From contig ONJF01000051.1 of assembly GCA_900318085.1 (NCBI GenBank), positions 1 to 32,298 on the forward strand: a stretch of 32,298 bases of DNA. Direction: 5' to 3'. Under the pieces are notes generated by a model. It was given only the letters and a program-made list of their open reading frames with translations. It made no database searches and was not told where the DNA came from. The stretch's first letter is position 1, and every line of letters begins with the position of its first letter. The DNA comes from an uncultured Bacteroidales bacterium. GTDB taxonomy: Bacteria > Bacteroidota > Bacteroidia > Bacteroidales > F082. Below, one piece after another: positions 22,866 through 31,583 of this stretch. Position numbers and translations under genes: made by a program.

Positions 22866-23456
22866 ATGAAAAAAGTTCTCTTAACCTTAGTCCTTGCCTT
22901 TACAGGCATCTTCGCGGCCAATGCCCAAGTATGGTTGGGCGGCAGTTTGGCTTTCAACACCAACAAGTATGAGGATACTCGTGGCACGTATTATTTCCTC
23001 GGTCCCGAAGTGGGTTACAGCTTCGGTAACTGGTCAGTGGCCACCGCGCTTGGTTACTCATCAGGTATCACTTCGCATATAGGAGGCCCGACAAACAAGT
23101 ATATTGTCAATGCCTTCTATGTCATGCCTTATGTGCGTTACAATGTCTACAATATTGAAAAGTTCACTTTGTTCCTTGACGGAGCATTCGACTTCATTGG
23201 TTGGAGAGACAAATACAACGTTGATGGAGAAATCACATACGGCAGAGATTTACAAAAGACGTGGCAGGCCGGCATCAAGCCAGGCATCGCCTTCCATCCC
23301 ACAGAGAAATGGGCAGCCGTGTTCCATATCGGGTTCATCGGCTACAGCAAAGGTAGCTTGGGCGGTATTGACAATTTCCCCTTCCCCTATGACCCAGGCT
23401 TTAGTGTTGATTTCTCAGCATCTACAGCCACATTCGGCTTGTACTATAATTTCTGA
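22866..23456 (+). CDS. Small outer-membrane beta-barrel protein
   Basis: A 196-aa protein with a signal peptide (MKKVLLTLVLAFTGIFAANAQ). Amphipathic strands follow: VWLGGSLAFNTN, YYFLGPEVGYSFGNWSVATALGYSS, FYVMPYVRYNVY, FTLFLDGAFDFIGW, WQAGIKPGIAFHPTEKWAAVFHIGFIGY and the final FGLYYNF with the C-terminal aromatic typical of barrels. It matches the OmpW/porin-like 8-strand class common in Bacteroidota. It is distantly like the 10905-11480 protein in size and layout. A strong terminator follows. Function unknown; structural or small-molecule permeation roles are possible. Confidence 0.75.
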   Translation: MKKVLLTLVLAFTGIFAANAQVWLGGSLAFNTNKYEDTRGTYYFLGPEVGYSFGNWSVATALGYSSGITSHIGGPTNKYIVNAFYVMPYVRYNVYNIEKFTLFLDGAFDFIGWRDKYNVDGEITYGRDLQKTWQAGIKPGIAFHPTEKWAAVFHIGFIGYSKGSLGGIDNFPFPYDPGFSVDFSASTATFGLYYNF

Positions 23457-23483
23457 TAGTCTCAGCAGAAATAAGAAATACAA

Positions 23484-23520
23484 GAAGAGGATGACCGCGC
23501 AAGTCATCCTCTTCTTTTTT
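23484..23520 (+). terminator. Rho-independent terminator after the 22866 barrel gene
   Basis: GAAGAGGATGAC (23484-23495) pairs perfectly with GTCATCCTCTTC (23503-23514), 7-base loop, then six T. Confidence 0.92.
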
Positions 23521-23543
23521 GTTCCCTTTATCATAGAAAAAAA

Positions 23544-24605
23544 TCACCAAACCGGGAAACTAATCACCTTGTCATTGCTGCCCGCCACAAGGCCAAAACC
23601 GTTCTGCACATTGGAATATACACCAACAGGCTCGCTATAGTATTGCGATAGGTTATTGCCCGAAGTGATGGTAGTGTAGTAATTGTATGCCCCTTCGGTC
23701 AAATGCCGCAACTTGATTTCAACAAAGGCATTGATGCTGTCGTTGGCCTTGAAAAGCGTATTGGTGACCATCGGGATTTCCATTCGATAGCTGCCCCCGT
23801 CAAAAGTGGCATCGTTGAAGGTGCTTCTTGAGCGGTTGGTCAAGCCGACGTCAATGCCGAATTGGTCTTCCAACTCCACCGTCGAGGTGCCGATGATGGG
23901 GTCGTTGAAATAGACTTGGTGTAACTCAGCGGGCTGTTCATGGTGTTCCAAACCATCGGGGAAGGTCCAGTCGCCTTCCGTGCGCATCGATGCTTCAAGG
24001 CAATAAAGATCCAACGCGCCGGGATTAGGGTCTGTGATTTCTATCGTGACGGTGAGGTGTTTTCGGTAGTTTTTCAGCCATACCAATATGGTTGAGTCAG
24101 TGCCAGGTACGGGAACATTATAGCCGCTCGCGCTCGTAGTGTCCCACTTCGTGAGGCGGGCATCTTCAAAACTACCTATGGGCTCATTCGGTAAAGCCTC
24201 CGAACTACCTTCTATCTCATCAAACCCAGGTGCCGTCACGCTGATTTTGACCACATCGCCGATTTGCGGCACATAATCGTGAGTGAAATGATATTTGACA
24301 AAGAACACGGGAGGATTCAGATAGTCATAATAGGTTGTGTCACTATTCAGCTGCATTTCGCCTTTGCTTTCGCCGTTTACGAAAAGGAAGGCTTGTGTGC
24401 CCTCTGGCATGGCGTAGTCGGTGATGGTGTCGAAAACGAAGTCGCTTTTGTAAACGACCGCCTTGATAGGCTCGCCAGGTATTGCGATGCAGTTGACAAC
24501 CAATTTTGGGTCAACGTATTCGCCTTTGAATTTCAGAGGTTTGGTGCAGGCTGTGAGAAGTGTTATGGCTGTGATGGTTATTAGGGTTAGAATGTTGGTT
24601 TTCAT
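23544..24605 (-). CDS. DUF4249-family outer-membrane lipoprotein
   Basis: A 353-aa protein. The signal peptide ends in a lipobox (ITAITLLTACTK), so it is lipid-anchored. The layout matches the DUF4249 family: LVVNCIAIPGEPIKAVVYKS near the N-terminus, a beta-sandwich with a DVVKISVTAPGF strand, and a C-terminal helix/strand block (EIKLRHLTEGAYNYYTTIT ... NVQNGFGLVAGSNDKVISFPVW) typical of it. These lipoproteins sit next to TonB-dependent receptors, as here (receptor 92 bases upstream), and probably act as a surface partner capturing a ligand. Substrate unknown. The start is the ATG at 24605; an earlier in-frame ATG at 24680 lies inside the repeat-rich spacer. Confidence 0.8.
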   Translation of the reverse strand: MKTNILTLITITAITLLTACTKPLKFKGEYVDPKLVVNCIAIPGEPIKAVVYKSDFVFDTITDYAMPEGTQAFLFVNGESKGEMQLNSDTTYYDYLNPPVFFVKYHFTHDYVPQIGDVVKISVTAPGFDEIEGSSEALPNEPIGSFEDARLTKWDTTSASGYNVPVPGTDSTILVWLKNYRKHLTVTIEITDPNPGALDLYCLEASMRTEGDWTFPDGLEHHEQPAELHQVYFNDPIIGTSTVELEDQFGIDVGLTNRSRSTFNDATFDGGSYRMEIPMVTNTLFKANDSINAFVEIKLRHLTEGAYNYYTTITSGNNLSQYYSEPVGVYSNVQNGFGLVAGSNDKVISFPVW

Positions 24606-24622
24606 TGCTGTATTGTGCTTTT

Positions 24623-24693
24623 TTGACCCAGACCATTGACCCAGACCATGACCCTTTGGAATGGTCAGGGTCAGGGTCATCGGTCAGGGTCAC
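24623..24693. repeat. Intercistronic TGACCC(A/T)GACC repeats forming a hairpin
   Basis: TGACCCAGACCAT at 24637-24649 pairs with ATGGTCAGGGTCA at 24661-24673 (12 of 13). A further TGACCCAGACCAT copy overlaps at 24624-24636, and GGTCAGGGTCA occurs again near 24682-24692. It lies between the receptor and the DUF4249 gene in the same operon. No T-run follows on the minus strand, so it is not a standard terminator. It could limit transcription or stabilise the upstream mRNA. Confidence 0.65.
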
Positions 24694-24697
24694 GAAT

Positions 24698-27118
24698 TTA
24701 AAATTTATAACTATAACTCACTGAAGGAATAATCGGGAAGATGCTGACCTGCTGCAGCTGCGGCAGCCCTGTGTGTTGGTCATAGCCACGAATGACAATA
24801 AAGGGATTTTGGCGGTTGTAGACATTATAGATGCTGATGTTCCACACGCGCTCGCCATGTTTCTTCTGCTTGCGGAAGTTCATGCCGAGGTCGAGGCGGT
24901 GATACACGGGCATCCTGAAGTTGTTGCGCTCGACATAGCCGATGTTGGGCGTGCCTACGACACTGCCACCGTATTGAGAATAATAGGTGATTGGAATACC
25001 AGGATAGGTCTGTGTGGACAAGGTGCCGCAATTGCCGCTGCTAATGACCCAAGTGCCACTGATATCGAAGCGGTCGCTGAGCTTGTGCTGCACGGTGATG
25101 CTGAAGTCGTGGCGACGGTCGTATTTGGCGGGGAAAGGATTGCCGTTGTTGATTTCCATGCCTTCGCGGTCGAATTTGCGCATGGAACGCGACCAGGTGT
25201 AGCCAATCCAGCCCGTAGTCTTGCCAAAAGAGCGTTGCACGAGCAGTTCGATGCCGTAGGCCCAACCTCTGCCGAGATTCACCTTGTCTTCCCAACCTTG
25301 GCTGGTGCCAAAGAAACTGGTGCCATCCTTGTACTCCAGCACATTGTCCATCGTCTTGTAATAGCCTTCAAGCGAGACGTCGAACAGGTTGGGCAATTCA
25401 TAGAAGCCACCGAGCGAGAACTGGTGTCCACGTTCGGGCGCAATCCGTGCCGTGACGGGCACCCATAGGTCGGTGGGCATGGTGATGTTGCTGTTGGAAA
25501 GCAGGTGGATGTATTGCGTCATGTAGGCGTAACCCGCCTTGAGTGAGAAATGGGGTGCCACCATGGCGCTCATGCTGAGACGGGGCTGCAACGAGTGGTA
25601 GAAGTTGCCTTGCACCGCAAAAGCGGAATAGTGCAGTCCGACATTCATCTTGATGGCTTCGCTCAAGGCTATGTTGTCTTCAACGTAAAGCATGGCTTCG
25701 TGGGCATGCACGTCGCCCGTGTTGGCCACGGTGTCCATATTGGATTCCGCTTCGGTGAAGTTGATCTTCATCGACTGCACCTCGGGACGGAAGAAATGGT
25801 AGGTGTAACCGCCTCCGAAGCGGATGTCGTGCCTCGGGTTGGGCGCGTAATGGAAATCGGTGCGTGCCGTAAGGTCATGGATGCCTGAATGGAAATTCAT
25901 GGCCATCTCGTCGGTTGAGGTGTAGGTATTGGGCTTGAACTCCTCGTAGGTATAGTTCTGGTCCATACCGAGGTCGTGGCGATATTGGGTGTAGCTCGCC
26001 GAAGCATCCATGAAGAGTTTGGGCGAAATGATGTGGTTCCAACGCAGCGCACCCACCTTGTTGCCCCATTTCCAGTTGAGGCCAAGCTTCTCGTGGTCGG
26101 CGTACATGTCCTCATAGGCGTAGTCCCATTTCACATTGGCGTAGATCTTGTCGTCGCCGCTGTACCAGCTCAGGTAGAGGCGGTCTTTGTCGGAGATTTT
26201 CCAGTTGAGCTTGGCGTTGAGGTCGTAGAAATAATAGCCCAACGAGAACTTGTCGATGCTCGGGTCGGCCCACTTTCCGATGAGGCCGTAAAGGTTAGTG
26301 AGGGCATCGGAATAGGTACGGCGAAACGACAGGTTGAACGACAATTTATCTTTCACAATCGGGCCTTCCAGATTGAGTTTTGAAGAAATCAGGCCGATGC
26401 TGAAGTTGCCGTGATACTTTTGCATGTCGCCGTCTTTCATGCGCACATCCACCACTGAAGAGATGCGCCCGCCATAACGCGCTGGGAAACCACCTTTGTA
26501 TAAGGTGACATTTTTCAGCGCATCAGGGTTAAAGACGGAGAAGAAGCCGAACATGTGGTTGACGTTGTAGAGCGGCACACCGTCCATGAGAAGCAGGTTC
26601 TCGTCGGGACCGCCGCCACGCACATAGAGTCCGGCCGAGCCTTCCGAGCCGTTTTGCACGCCTGGCAGCAGCTGGATGGCTTTCAGCACGTCGGCTTCGC
26701 CCATCAGGGTCGGAATGCTTTTGATTTGCTTGATGGGAAGCTCAATGACACTCATTTGGGGATTGTTGGCGCCCACCGTGGCGCGGTTGGCCTCCACCGT
26801 GACTTCCTGCAACTGGATGTTGCTGCTCATCTTCACCGTGATGAGGGTGTCGGCAACCAAGTTGAAAGCTTGGTTCACGGCGTCATAACCCACAAAGGAA
26901 AACTGCAGGTCGACGGGACCTTCGTCCAAGGTCAGGGAATAATAACCGTAATTGTTGGTGGCGCAACCTTGTCCGGAGTTGCGGTCAAGGATAGTCGCCC
27001 CAATCAAAGTCTCGCGGCTGGCGGCATCCATCACATAGCCGCTGATGCAGTGCTTCTTCTGTGCCATCGCCGACAATGACAACAGCAGAAGGAAAAGAAA
27101 AGGAATTGTTTTGCGCAT
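24698..27118 (-). CDS. TonB-dependent outer-membrane receptor with N-terminal carboxypeptidase-D-like domain
   Basis: An 806-aa protein. Signal peptide (MRKTIPFLFLLLLSLSAMAQ), then a CarboxypepD_reg-like domain (about 22-105: ISGYVMDAASRETLIGATI, FSFVGYDAV). The plug domain (about 115-225) contains ADVLKAIQLLPGVQNGSEGS, GLYVRGGGPDENLLLMDGVP and GGFPARYGGRISSVVDVRMKDG. The C-terminal ~550-residue 22-strand-type barrel ends in IPSVSYSYKF. It imports a ligand using proton-motive force through TonB. It is not a SusC: it is shorter and paired with DUF4249, not SusD. First gene of a two-gene operon. The ATG at 27118 matches the signal peptide. Ligand unknown. Confidence 0.9.
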   Translation of the reverse strand: MRKTIPFLFLLLLSLSAMAQKKHCISGYVMDAASRETLIGATILDRNSGQGCATNNYGYYSLTLDEGPVDLQFSFVGYDAVNQAFNLVADTLITVKMSSNIQLQEVTVEANRATVGANNPQMSVIELPIKQIKSIPTLMGEADVLKAIQLLPGVQNGSEGSAGLYVRGGGPDENLLLMDGVPLYNVNHMFGFFSVFNPDALKNVTLYKGGFPARYGGRISSVVDVRMKDGDMQKYHGNFSIGLISSKLNLEGPIVKDKLSFNLSFRRTYSDALTNLYGLIGKWADPSIDKFSLGYYFYDLNAKLNWKISDKDRLYLSWYSGDDKIYANVKWDYAYEDMYADHEKLGLNWKWGNKVGALRWNHIISPKLFMDASASYTQYRHDLGMDQNYTYEEFKPNTYTSTDEMAMNFHSGIHDLTARTDFHYAPNPRHDIRFGGGYTYHFFRPEVQSMKINFTEAESNMDTVANTGDVHAHEAMLYVEDNIALSEAIKMNVGLHYSAFAVQGNFYHSLQPRLSMSAMVAPHFSLKAGYAYMTQYIHLLSNSNITMPTDLWVPVTARIAPERGHQFSLGGFYELPNLFDVSLEGYYKTMDNVLEYKDGTSFFGTSQGWEDKVNLGRGWAYGIELLVQRSFGKTTGWIGYTWSRSMRKFDREGMEINNGNPFPAKYDRRHDFSITVQHKLSDRFDISGTWVISSGNCGTLSTQTYPGIPITYYSQYGGSVVGTPNIGYVERNNFRMPVYHRLDLGMNFRKQKKHGERVWNISIYNVYNRQNPFIVIRGYDQHTGLPQLQQVSIFPIIPSVSYSYKF

Positions 27119-27299
27119 GAATGCTTGGTTTGATTAATTGTCATTTTAACCCCTTTACCTAGCATATTATTGTCTGAAAACGGCAAAATAGTTATTTGGG
27201 TGCATTTCCAACGGTCAGCAACCACTCAAGCGAACAGGAGCCATGAAAGTGGCTGGTCGTAGAGCAGTACCAACGGAGAATAACGGAGCGAGTTTCCTA
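27119..27299. other. Spacer between ATPase and TonB receptor genes
   Basis: No gene is seen. An imperfect -7-like TATTTTG lies on the minus strand near 27185-27193, about 70 bases before the receptor start. The segment 27225-27295 (GGAGCCATGAAAGTGGCTGG and onward) is more GC-rich and resembles nothing recognised. Confidence 0.35.
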
Positions 27300-28553
27300 T
27301 TATAATGATGCTTCAGGGTTCAGCAAGAATTCCTGCAAGCCCATGATGAGTACTCCTTGCTCGTCACGATGCTTCATGACTTTGTCTGCTGTGATAATTA
27401 CTTTGCGGAAGGAATCGTCCACCGAAATGAGGGATCTTTCCTCATTTTGTCTTTTCTCCGTAGATGGAATCGAAAATGCAGACTGAATGTAGATGCGCTC
27501 GTCAGCTTTATTGCACACAAAGTCGATCTCCAGTTGTTTACGCACATACTTTCCGTCGGATTGTTTCTCATTGACTTCGACTACTCCTACATCGACGGAA
27601 AAACCACGTCCACACAATTCATTGTAAAGGATATTCTCCATCAGATGGGTCTTTTCCTGCTGACGGAAATTAATGCGGGCATTACGGAGCCCCGTATCAG
27701 TGAAGTAATATTTCGAAGGTGTGGAGATATACTTTTTCCCTTTGATGTCGTATCTATCGGCTCGTTCCAAAATAAAGGCATCGGTCAGATGGTCGAGATA
27801 CTGCTTGATGGTTCTGTCGGAGAGCTTTTCGCCACCCAAGCTCACGAATGTATTTTCCAGTTTCTTGGGATTGGTCAACGAGCCGATGCCAGATGAAATG
27901 ATGTTCATCAGTTGCTCCAGCTGGTTGGGATGCTGGATGTGATGGCGTTCCATGATGTCACGGACATATACCTCTTCAAACAGACGTGTCAAATAGTCGG
28001 CTTTTTCCTCGGCTGTTGGCAGCAACGCACAATAAGGCAATCCTCCATAGGTGATATATTGGAGCCAAGCTGAATCGAAGTCAAGAGAAGGGCAAGTGGT
28101 CGCAAATTCACTGAAACTGAGAGGACGCAGATAGATTTCATCGCCACGGCCTCGAAATTCGGTGATGATGTCGGTGGACAGGAATCGTGAATTTGAGCCA
28201 GTCACATAGGTGTCGAGGTTGCTGATATGCAGGCAGGAGTTCAATACATCCTCAAACTCGGGCATGAGCTGTACCTCGTCGATAAGCAAATAGTAGGGTT
28301 TGTTGTCTTTCACGCTTTTGCGAATGAAAGCCAGGCAAGCATCAGGATTACGCAACTCCATGTTGATGCGGTCGTCAAGTTGAATCTCAATGATGTGAGA
28401 AGGCTTCACCCCCGAATCCAGAAGGTGTTGCTTGAAGAGGCGGAACAGCAAATAGGACTTTCCTGAGCGGCGTATTCCAGTAATGATCTTGACGCGCTGG
28501 TTTCCTTGATGAGCGACCAGACGATTGAGGTATTTGTCACGTTTTATTTCCAT
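27300..28553 (-). CDS. AAA-type ATPase with DUF4143 C-terminal domain
   Basis: A 417-aa protein of the AAA_14/DUF4143 group. Walker A is GIRRSGKS (26-33), Walker B is YYLLIDEVQ, and sensor-like TGSNSRFLS follows. A middle winged-helix segment (LTNPKKLENTF..LGGEKLSDRTIKQYLDHL) is followed by DUF4143 with PD-(D/E)XK-like features (ENILYNELCGRGF ... QLEIDFVC ... IYIQSAFSI). These proteins are abundant accessory ATPases in Bacteroidota; function is uncertain, with proposals of DNA handling or defence. Start at ATG 28553 because upstream in-frame sequence is AT-rich and unconserved. The nuclease-like residues look present. Next gene on the strand is the TonB receptor, probably a separate unit. Confidence 0.85.
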   Translation of the reverse strand: MEIKRDKYLNRLVAHQGNQRVKIITGIRRSGKSYLLFRLFKQHLLDSGVKPSHIIEIQLDDRINMELRNPDACLAFIRKSVKDNKPYYLLIDEVQLMPEFEDVLNSCLHISNLDTYVTGSNSRFLSTDIITEFRGRGDEIYLRPLSFSEFATTCPSLDFDSAWLQYITYGGLPYCALLPTAEEKADYLTRLFEEVYVRDIMERHHIQHPNQLEQLMNIISSGIGSLTNPKKLENTFVSLGGEKLSDRTIKQYLDHLTDAFILERADRYDIKGKKYISTPSKYYFTDTGLRNARINFRQQEKTHLMENILYNELCGRGFSVDVGVVEVNEKQSDGKYVRKQLEIDFVCNKADERIYIQSAFSIPSTEKRQNEERSLISVDDSFRKVIITADKVMKHRDEQGVLIMGLQEFLLNPEASL

Positions 28554-28707
28554 GTTTCGTTTCGAATTTTTGCAAATCTTGCATTTTTGCGAAATGCGAT
28601 GCAAAAATAGAAAAACTTCTCATTACTACCCACCAAGCGGGTAAAAAAACTTGAAAAGACTGCGGCAGAAGCTTCCCAAATGGGATAGGACTGGGAACCC
28701 TTCTTTT

Positions 28708-28775
28708 TTATCGCTCTCCCACCTACTCATCCCGCCGTGCAACACATGCCACCGCCGCATTTGCTCGTAGAAGGC
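28708..28775 (-). repeat. Stray copy of a lipoprotein gene 3' end
   Basis: About 68 bases match 31588-31655 with three mismatches. On the minus strand it would encode EQMRRWHVLHGGMSRWESDK, the last residues of the small lipoprotein at 31584-31805. Here it has no start and lies 13 bases after the stop of the T9SS gene. It begins with the shared core TTATCGCTCTCCCACCT. Confidence 0.85.
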
Positions 28776-28787
28776 ATTCTCTGTGGC

Positions 28788-30050
28788 TTATTTTATTACC
28801 GTGATTCGTTCCGTTTGCGAAACTCCCATAGCATTGGTAATCCGTAGCAGGTAAACCCCTTGCGGCAGGTCTGAAACGGGGATTTCATTCGTGTTCCGCA
28901 CAGTCTTCACCATCTGCCCAAGCCCATTATAAACCTGCACCTCGGCAGCCTCAACGCCTTCTATAACAACCTTCTCCCTGGCAGGATTAGGATAAACAGT
29001 CAACAAGCTTCCAGGTTTTTCGTTCAAGCCTTCACACTCGGAATAATAGAATGTGGTGGTATAGCCATCATCGTTTGCACGCAACTCCCAATCCAGCAAC
29101 TTGTTATGGATGGGCAGCTCGTCGTCCCAAACCATCATGATACCCGCAACGGTCTCCACTGGTACCGAGAGGTCATAATTGTAGGTCATCGTGCTTTCCA
29201 GTTCCCAATCCCTTAAATCGTCGTTGTAGTAACTCGCTGAAGAATAGCAATTCCCGTTAGCATCGTAAAAGTATTCCGTCATATAGGTATAAACCCAGTC
29301 GTCAAGCTCATAGATGGTTGAAGTGGTTTCTGTATGCCGGTTGCCAGCTTCATCATATTCGTATTCAACCTTCCAGCTCTCTGTCCAGTCTCCTTCCCAA
29401 TTGCTTTGTAACTGTTCTCGGCAGAGACTTTCGGCGTTGTAATAGTAATCGTTCCTTGTGAGTGGATTCCAGCTGCTCTCGCCATGGTAATAATAGATGT
29501 CGTTCTGAAGTTTCCCATCCTCGTATTCCCATGTCATCTTGTTTTCGGGCACCCAATCCTCATCAAGAGCATAGCCTACCGACAGCACCATGTGACCGTC
29601 CGCATCGTATTCGTAGGTGTATTTGCCGATGGCAATCCACTCATCACCATCAAGTTCGTATTCGTATTCATCTGAAATCCATTCGCCATTCTCATATAGG
29701 AATACTGATTTACTGGCATGGCCTTCGGTGCTATCCATGATCATCGTGATACGGTCTTGCTCATCATAGGCATACTTCTCGGTATAGTCGTACATCCAAC
29801 TGCCATCAAACCAGTAATAGTCGATTTTCACGCAGTTGAAGCGCTCGTCATATTCAAAAACACTTTTTTGAAAGTCACCGTAAATGCTATCAAGTTCCTC
29901 GCTGAAGGTGTTGGCGTAACGGTTACATTTTTCCACCTGCCTGATTTTGCTTTGCATCTGTTTGAGCAATTCTTGTCCATCTCTGGTTTGTTGTGCAGAG
30001 GCCGAAACCATGCAGCACATGGAAACTACAAATAATACTACTTTTCTCAT
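28788..30050 (-). CDS. T9SS-secreted protein with YD-like repeats
   Basis: A 420-aa protein with a signal peptide (MRKVVLFVVSMCCMVSASA). About 250 residues follow, rich in aromatic and acidic residues and repeating a Y-x-YD/YE pattern of roughly 20 residues (for example EYEYELDGDEW, YTYEYDADGHM, VEYEYDEAGNR, EYFYDANGNC), like bacterial YD/RHS-type or DUF3836-type repeats. The end is a type A T9SS domain: TVYPNPAREKVVIEG, VQVYNGLGQMVKTV, GVYLLRI, TVIK. It should be surface-bound or released. No catalytic motif is recognised; adhesion or interaction roles are possible. It follows the 30080 lipoprotein by 29 bases, so they are probably co-transcribed. An ATG four codons upstream (30062) is also possible. 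Confidence 0.8.
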   Translation of the reverse strand: MRKVVLFVVSMCCMVSASAQQTRDGQELLKQMQSKIRQVEKCNRYANTFSEELDSIYGDFQKSVFEYDERFNCVKIDYYWFDGSWMYDYTEKYAYDEQDRITMIMDSTEGHASKSVFLYENGEWISDEYEYELDGDEWIAIGKYTYEYDADGHMVLSVGYALDEDWVPENKMTWEYEDGKLQNDIYYYHGESSWNPLTRNDYYYNAESLCREQLQSNWEGDWTESWKVEYEYDEAGNRHTETTSTIYELDDWVYTYMTEYFYDANGNCYSSASYYNDDLRDWELESTMTYNYDLSVPVETVAGIMMVWDDELPIHNKLLDWELRANDDGYTTTFYYSECEGLNEKPGSLLTVYPNPAREKVVIEGVEAAEVQVYNGLGQMVKTVRNTNEIPVSDLPQGVYLLRITNAMGVSQTERITVIK

Positions 30051-30079
30051 TGTTGTTATCATTATTTAATGCTATCAGT

Positions 30080-30580
30080 TTATTTAAACATCTCCTCCTT
30101 CAGAATAAGGGTGTAAGTCCTGTCTTTTTCCGTCTCGCCTTCGGGGGTGCAGCTCCATGCCTCGCGTGTGAAGAAATAGCGTTGTGCATCCGTCGCGTTT
30201 TCATCGTGGCGGTAGATGATGGTTGATGCTCCGTCTGAACGGCGGGTCAGTTTCACGCTGTCGTAGTCATTGCATAAACTAGCGAAAGCCTGCTCTTCCG
30301 AAATGGCAACTGAGGGTCCGCCCATGGCGCCAGCCATACTTACAGTTACGTGATCCATGGCTTGCTCCCATTCCTGACCTGGCCGATTGGTGTATGGTGT
30401 TGTCATATTGACCACCCCAGTACCTTGCCACCCTATAAAATCAATGGTGTCATTGGTGGGGTTTTCGACGTTAAAATAGACATCTACAAAATACTCGCAC
30501 GAAGTCAAGCAAGGAAGGGCGAAAGTCATTGCCGCCAAAAACACCAGTAACGTTCCGAATCTGAATTTTCTGTTGTTCAT
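30080..30580 (-). CDS. Hypothetical lipoprotein
   Basis: A 166-aa protein. N-terminal signal (NRKFRFGTLLVFLAAMTFALPCLTSC) with the lipobox LTSC, so it is probably lipid-anchored. The mature part is a small beta-rich domain (YFVDVYFNVENPTNDTIDFIGWQG ... TIIYRHDENATDAQRYFFT ... YTLILKEEMF). No family is recognised. First gene of a probable pair with the T9SS gene at 28788-30050; a consensus promoter lies upstream. Confidence 0.6.
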   Translation of the reverse strand: MNNRKFRFGTLLVFLAAMTFALPCLTSCEYFVDVYFNVENPTNDTIDFIGWQGTGVVNMTTPYTNRPGQEWEQAMDHVTVSMAGAMGGPSVAISEEQAFASLCNDYDSVKLTRRSDGASTIIYRHDENATDAQRYFFTREAWSCTPEGETEKDRTYTLILKEEMFK

Positions 30581-30627
30581 AATTCTTTAATTTTTAGGTA
30601 TTGATAATTTGATTTGGATTTATGATG

Positions 30628-30660
30628 CAAAAGTATAGCAAATTTTAGCTGTTTTTTCAA
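30628..30660 (-). promoter_or_regulatory. Promoter of the 30080/28788 pair
   Basis: On the minus strand TACTTTTG (opposite 30628-30635) with TTG opposite 30658-30660 (22-base spacer). The lipoprotein ATG is 48 bases downstream. Confidence 0.55.
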
Positions 30661-30740
30661 TTCAAAAGGCCATTACAAACATTTGCAAAGTCACTTCGTT
30701 GTTTTACAATATGTTGTGATTCTAGATTACAACATTTCAC

Positions 30741-30766
30741 TTATCGCTCTCCCAACTGCTCATCCC
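30741..30766 (-). repeat. Short copy of the 3'-end repeat
   Basis: TTATCGCTCTCCCAACTGCTCATCCC differs by one base from the matching segment at 31588-31613. It lies 6 bases after the stop of the gene at 30773. It would encode GMSSWESDK-stop on the minus strand but belongs to no gene. Confidence 0.8.
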
Positions 30767-30772
30767 TTCTAT

Positions 30773-31492
30773 TTATTTCTTTTGCTGAATCGGACATTGA
30801 TTTCCTTCGCAAACATTCAGTCCTTCAAATCTATCGAAATCCAAATCAAGTCGATAGATTGAATCGAAATCAACGGATTGGATGCTGTCGAAATCAATCT
30901 GCCACAGTTGGGCGGTCTCAATGGCCGAACCCGAATGAGGCGTAGTCGTCAGCCGCTTCAAGACGCGGTTGTCCTTGCTAACGATGAACTCACAAGGTAA
31001 TCCGAAGTTTCCAGTCACTTCAGGACCATTTGCGAAAATATGGTTGGTCAGATTGTTGAGGACTTGAATGTTGGCATCCTTACCTTGGTTTTGGTTGTTG
31101 AATTGCGGACTTTCGTCAAGGAAACACAGCACCTTGCCGTCATACATACCTAACCGCTCCAACTCTTCACGACAATACTTGATGCCTCCTGTGCTTTCGC
31201 TGATGAAGTAGAACTTCACATCGCCACGATGCATGGCGTATGCTGGTGCGTAGGTTCTCCTCAAATGCTCCATGCAAGCACCGCACCCTGAACTGTAAAC
31301 CATCACGATTTTGTAATGTGTCGTGTCCGAGGTGATCAAATGTTTCAATTGGTCTGCATCCAGGCATTCAATGTAATCATGGCTTTTGGCGTAGCGTTCG
31401 TTCCATTGGTTAGGAATAGCCACCTGAACCCTAAGGCATGATTGACACAGTATCATAATAATTGATGCGATAGCGATTCTCGTTTTCATCAT
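30773..31492 (-). CDS. Thioredoxin-fold lipoprotein
   Basis: A 239-aa protein. Signal peptide with possible lipobox (IIMILCQSCLR). The thioredoxin-like domain (about 40-190) has a CGAC active site in VMVYSSGCGACMEHL and a later GLPCEFIVSKDNRVL in the position of a cis-proline loop. The C-terminus holds a short repeat of the form DFDSI (IDFDSIQSVDFDSIYRLDLDFD), encoded by near-identical DNA units (TCGAAATC...), and ends CEGNQCPIQQKK with a possible cysteine pair. It is probably a periplasmic or surface redox protein. A second Met one codon later (31489) is an equally good start. The 3'-end repeat follows immediately. Confidence 0.65.
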   Translation of the reverse strand: MMKTRIAIASIIMILCQSCLRVQVAIPNQWNERYAKSHDYIECLDADQLKHLITSDTTHYKIVMVYSSGCGACMEHLRRTYAPAYAMHRGDVKFYFISESTGGIKYCREELERLGMYDGKVLCFLDESPQFNNQNQGKDANIQVLNNLTNHIFANGPEVTGNFGLPCEFIVSKDNRVLKRLTTTPHSGSAIETAQLWQIDFDSIQSVDFDSIYRLDLDFDRFEGLNVCEGNQCPIQQKK

Positions 31493-31583
31493 ATTGGCAT
31501 TATTTGATGTTCTAATACTATATCGTAGGATATGCTTAAATCTTACTTGTTTTGCAACAATTATTCCTCCAATCTTGTCCCTC

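Noticed and set aside
24698-27118. SusC/SusD-type glycan-uptake pair
   Set aside because: The receptor is only ~800 aa and its partner has DUF4249 features, not the SusD helical fold.
28671-28710. Terminator built on TTCCCA...TGGGAA
   Set aside because: The stem is only 6 bp with a long loop and the T-run lies in the plus direction, where no gene ends.
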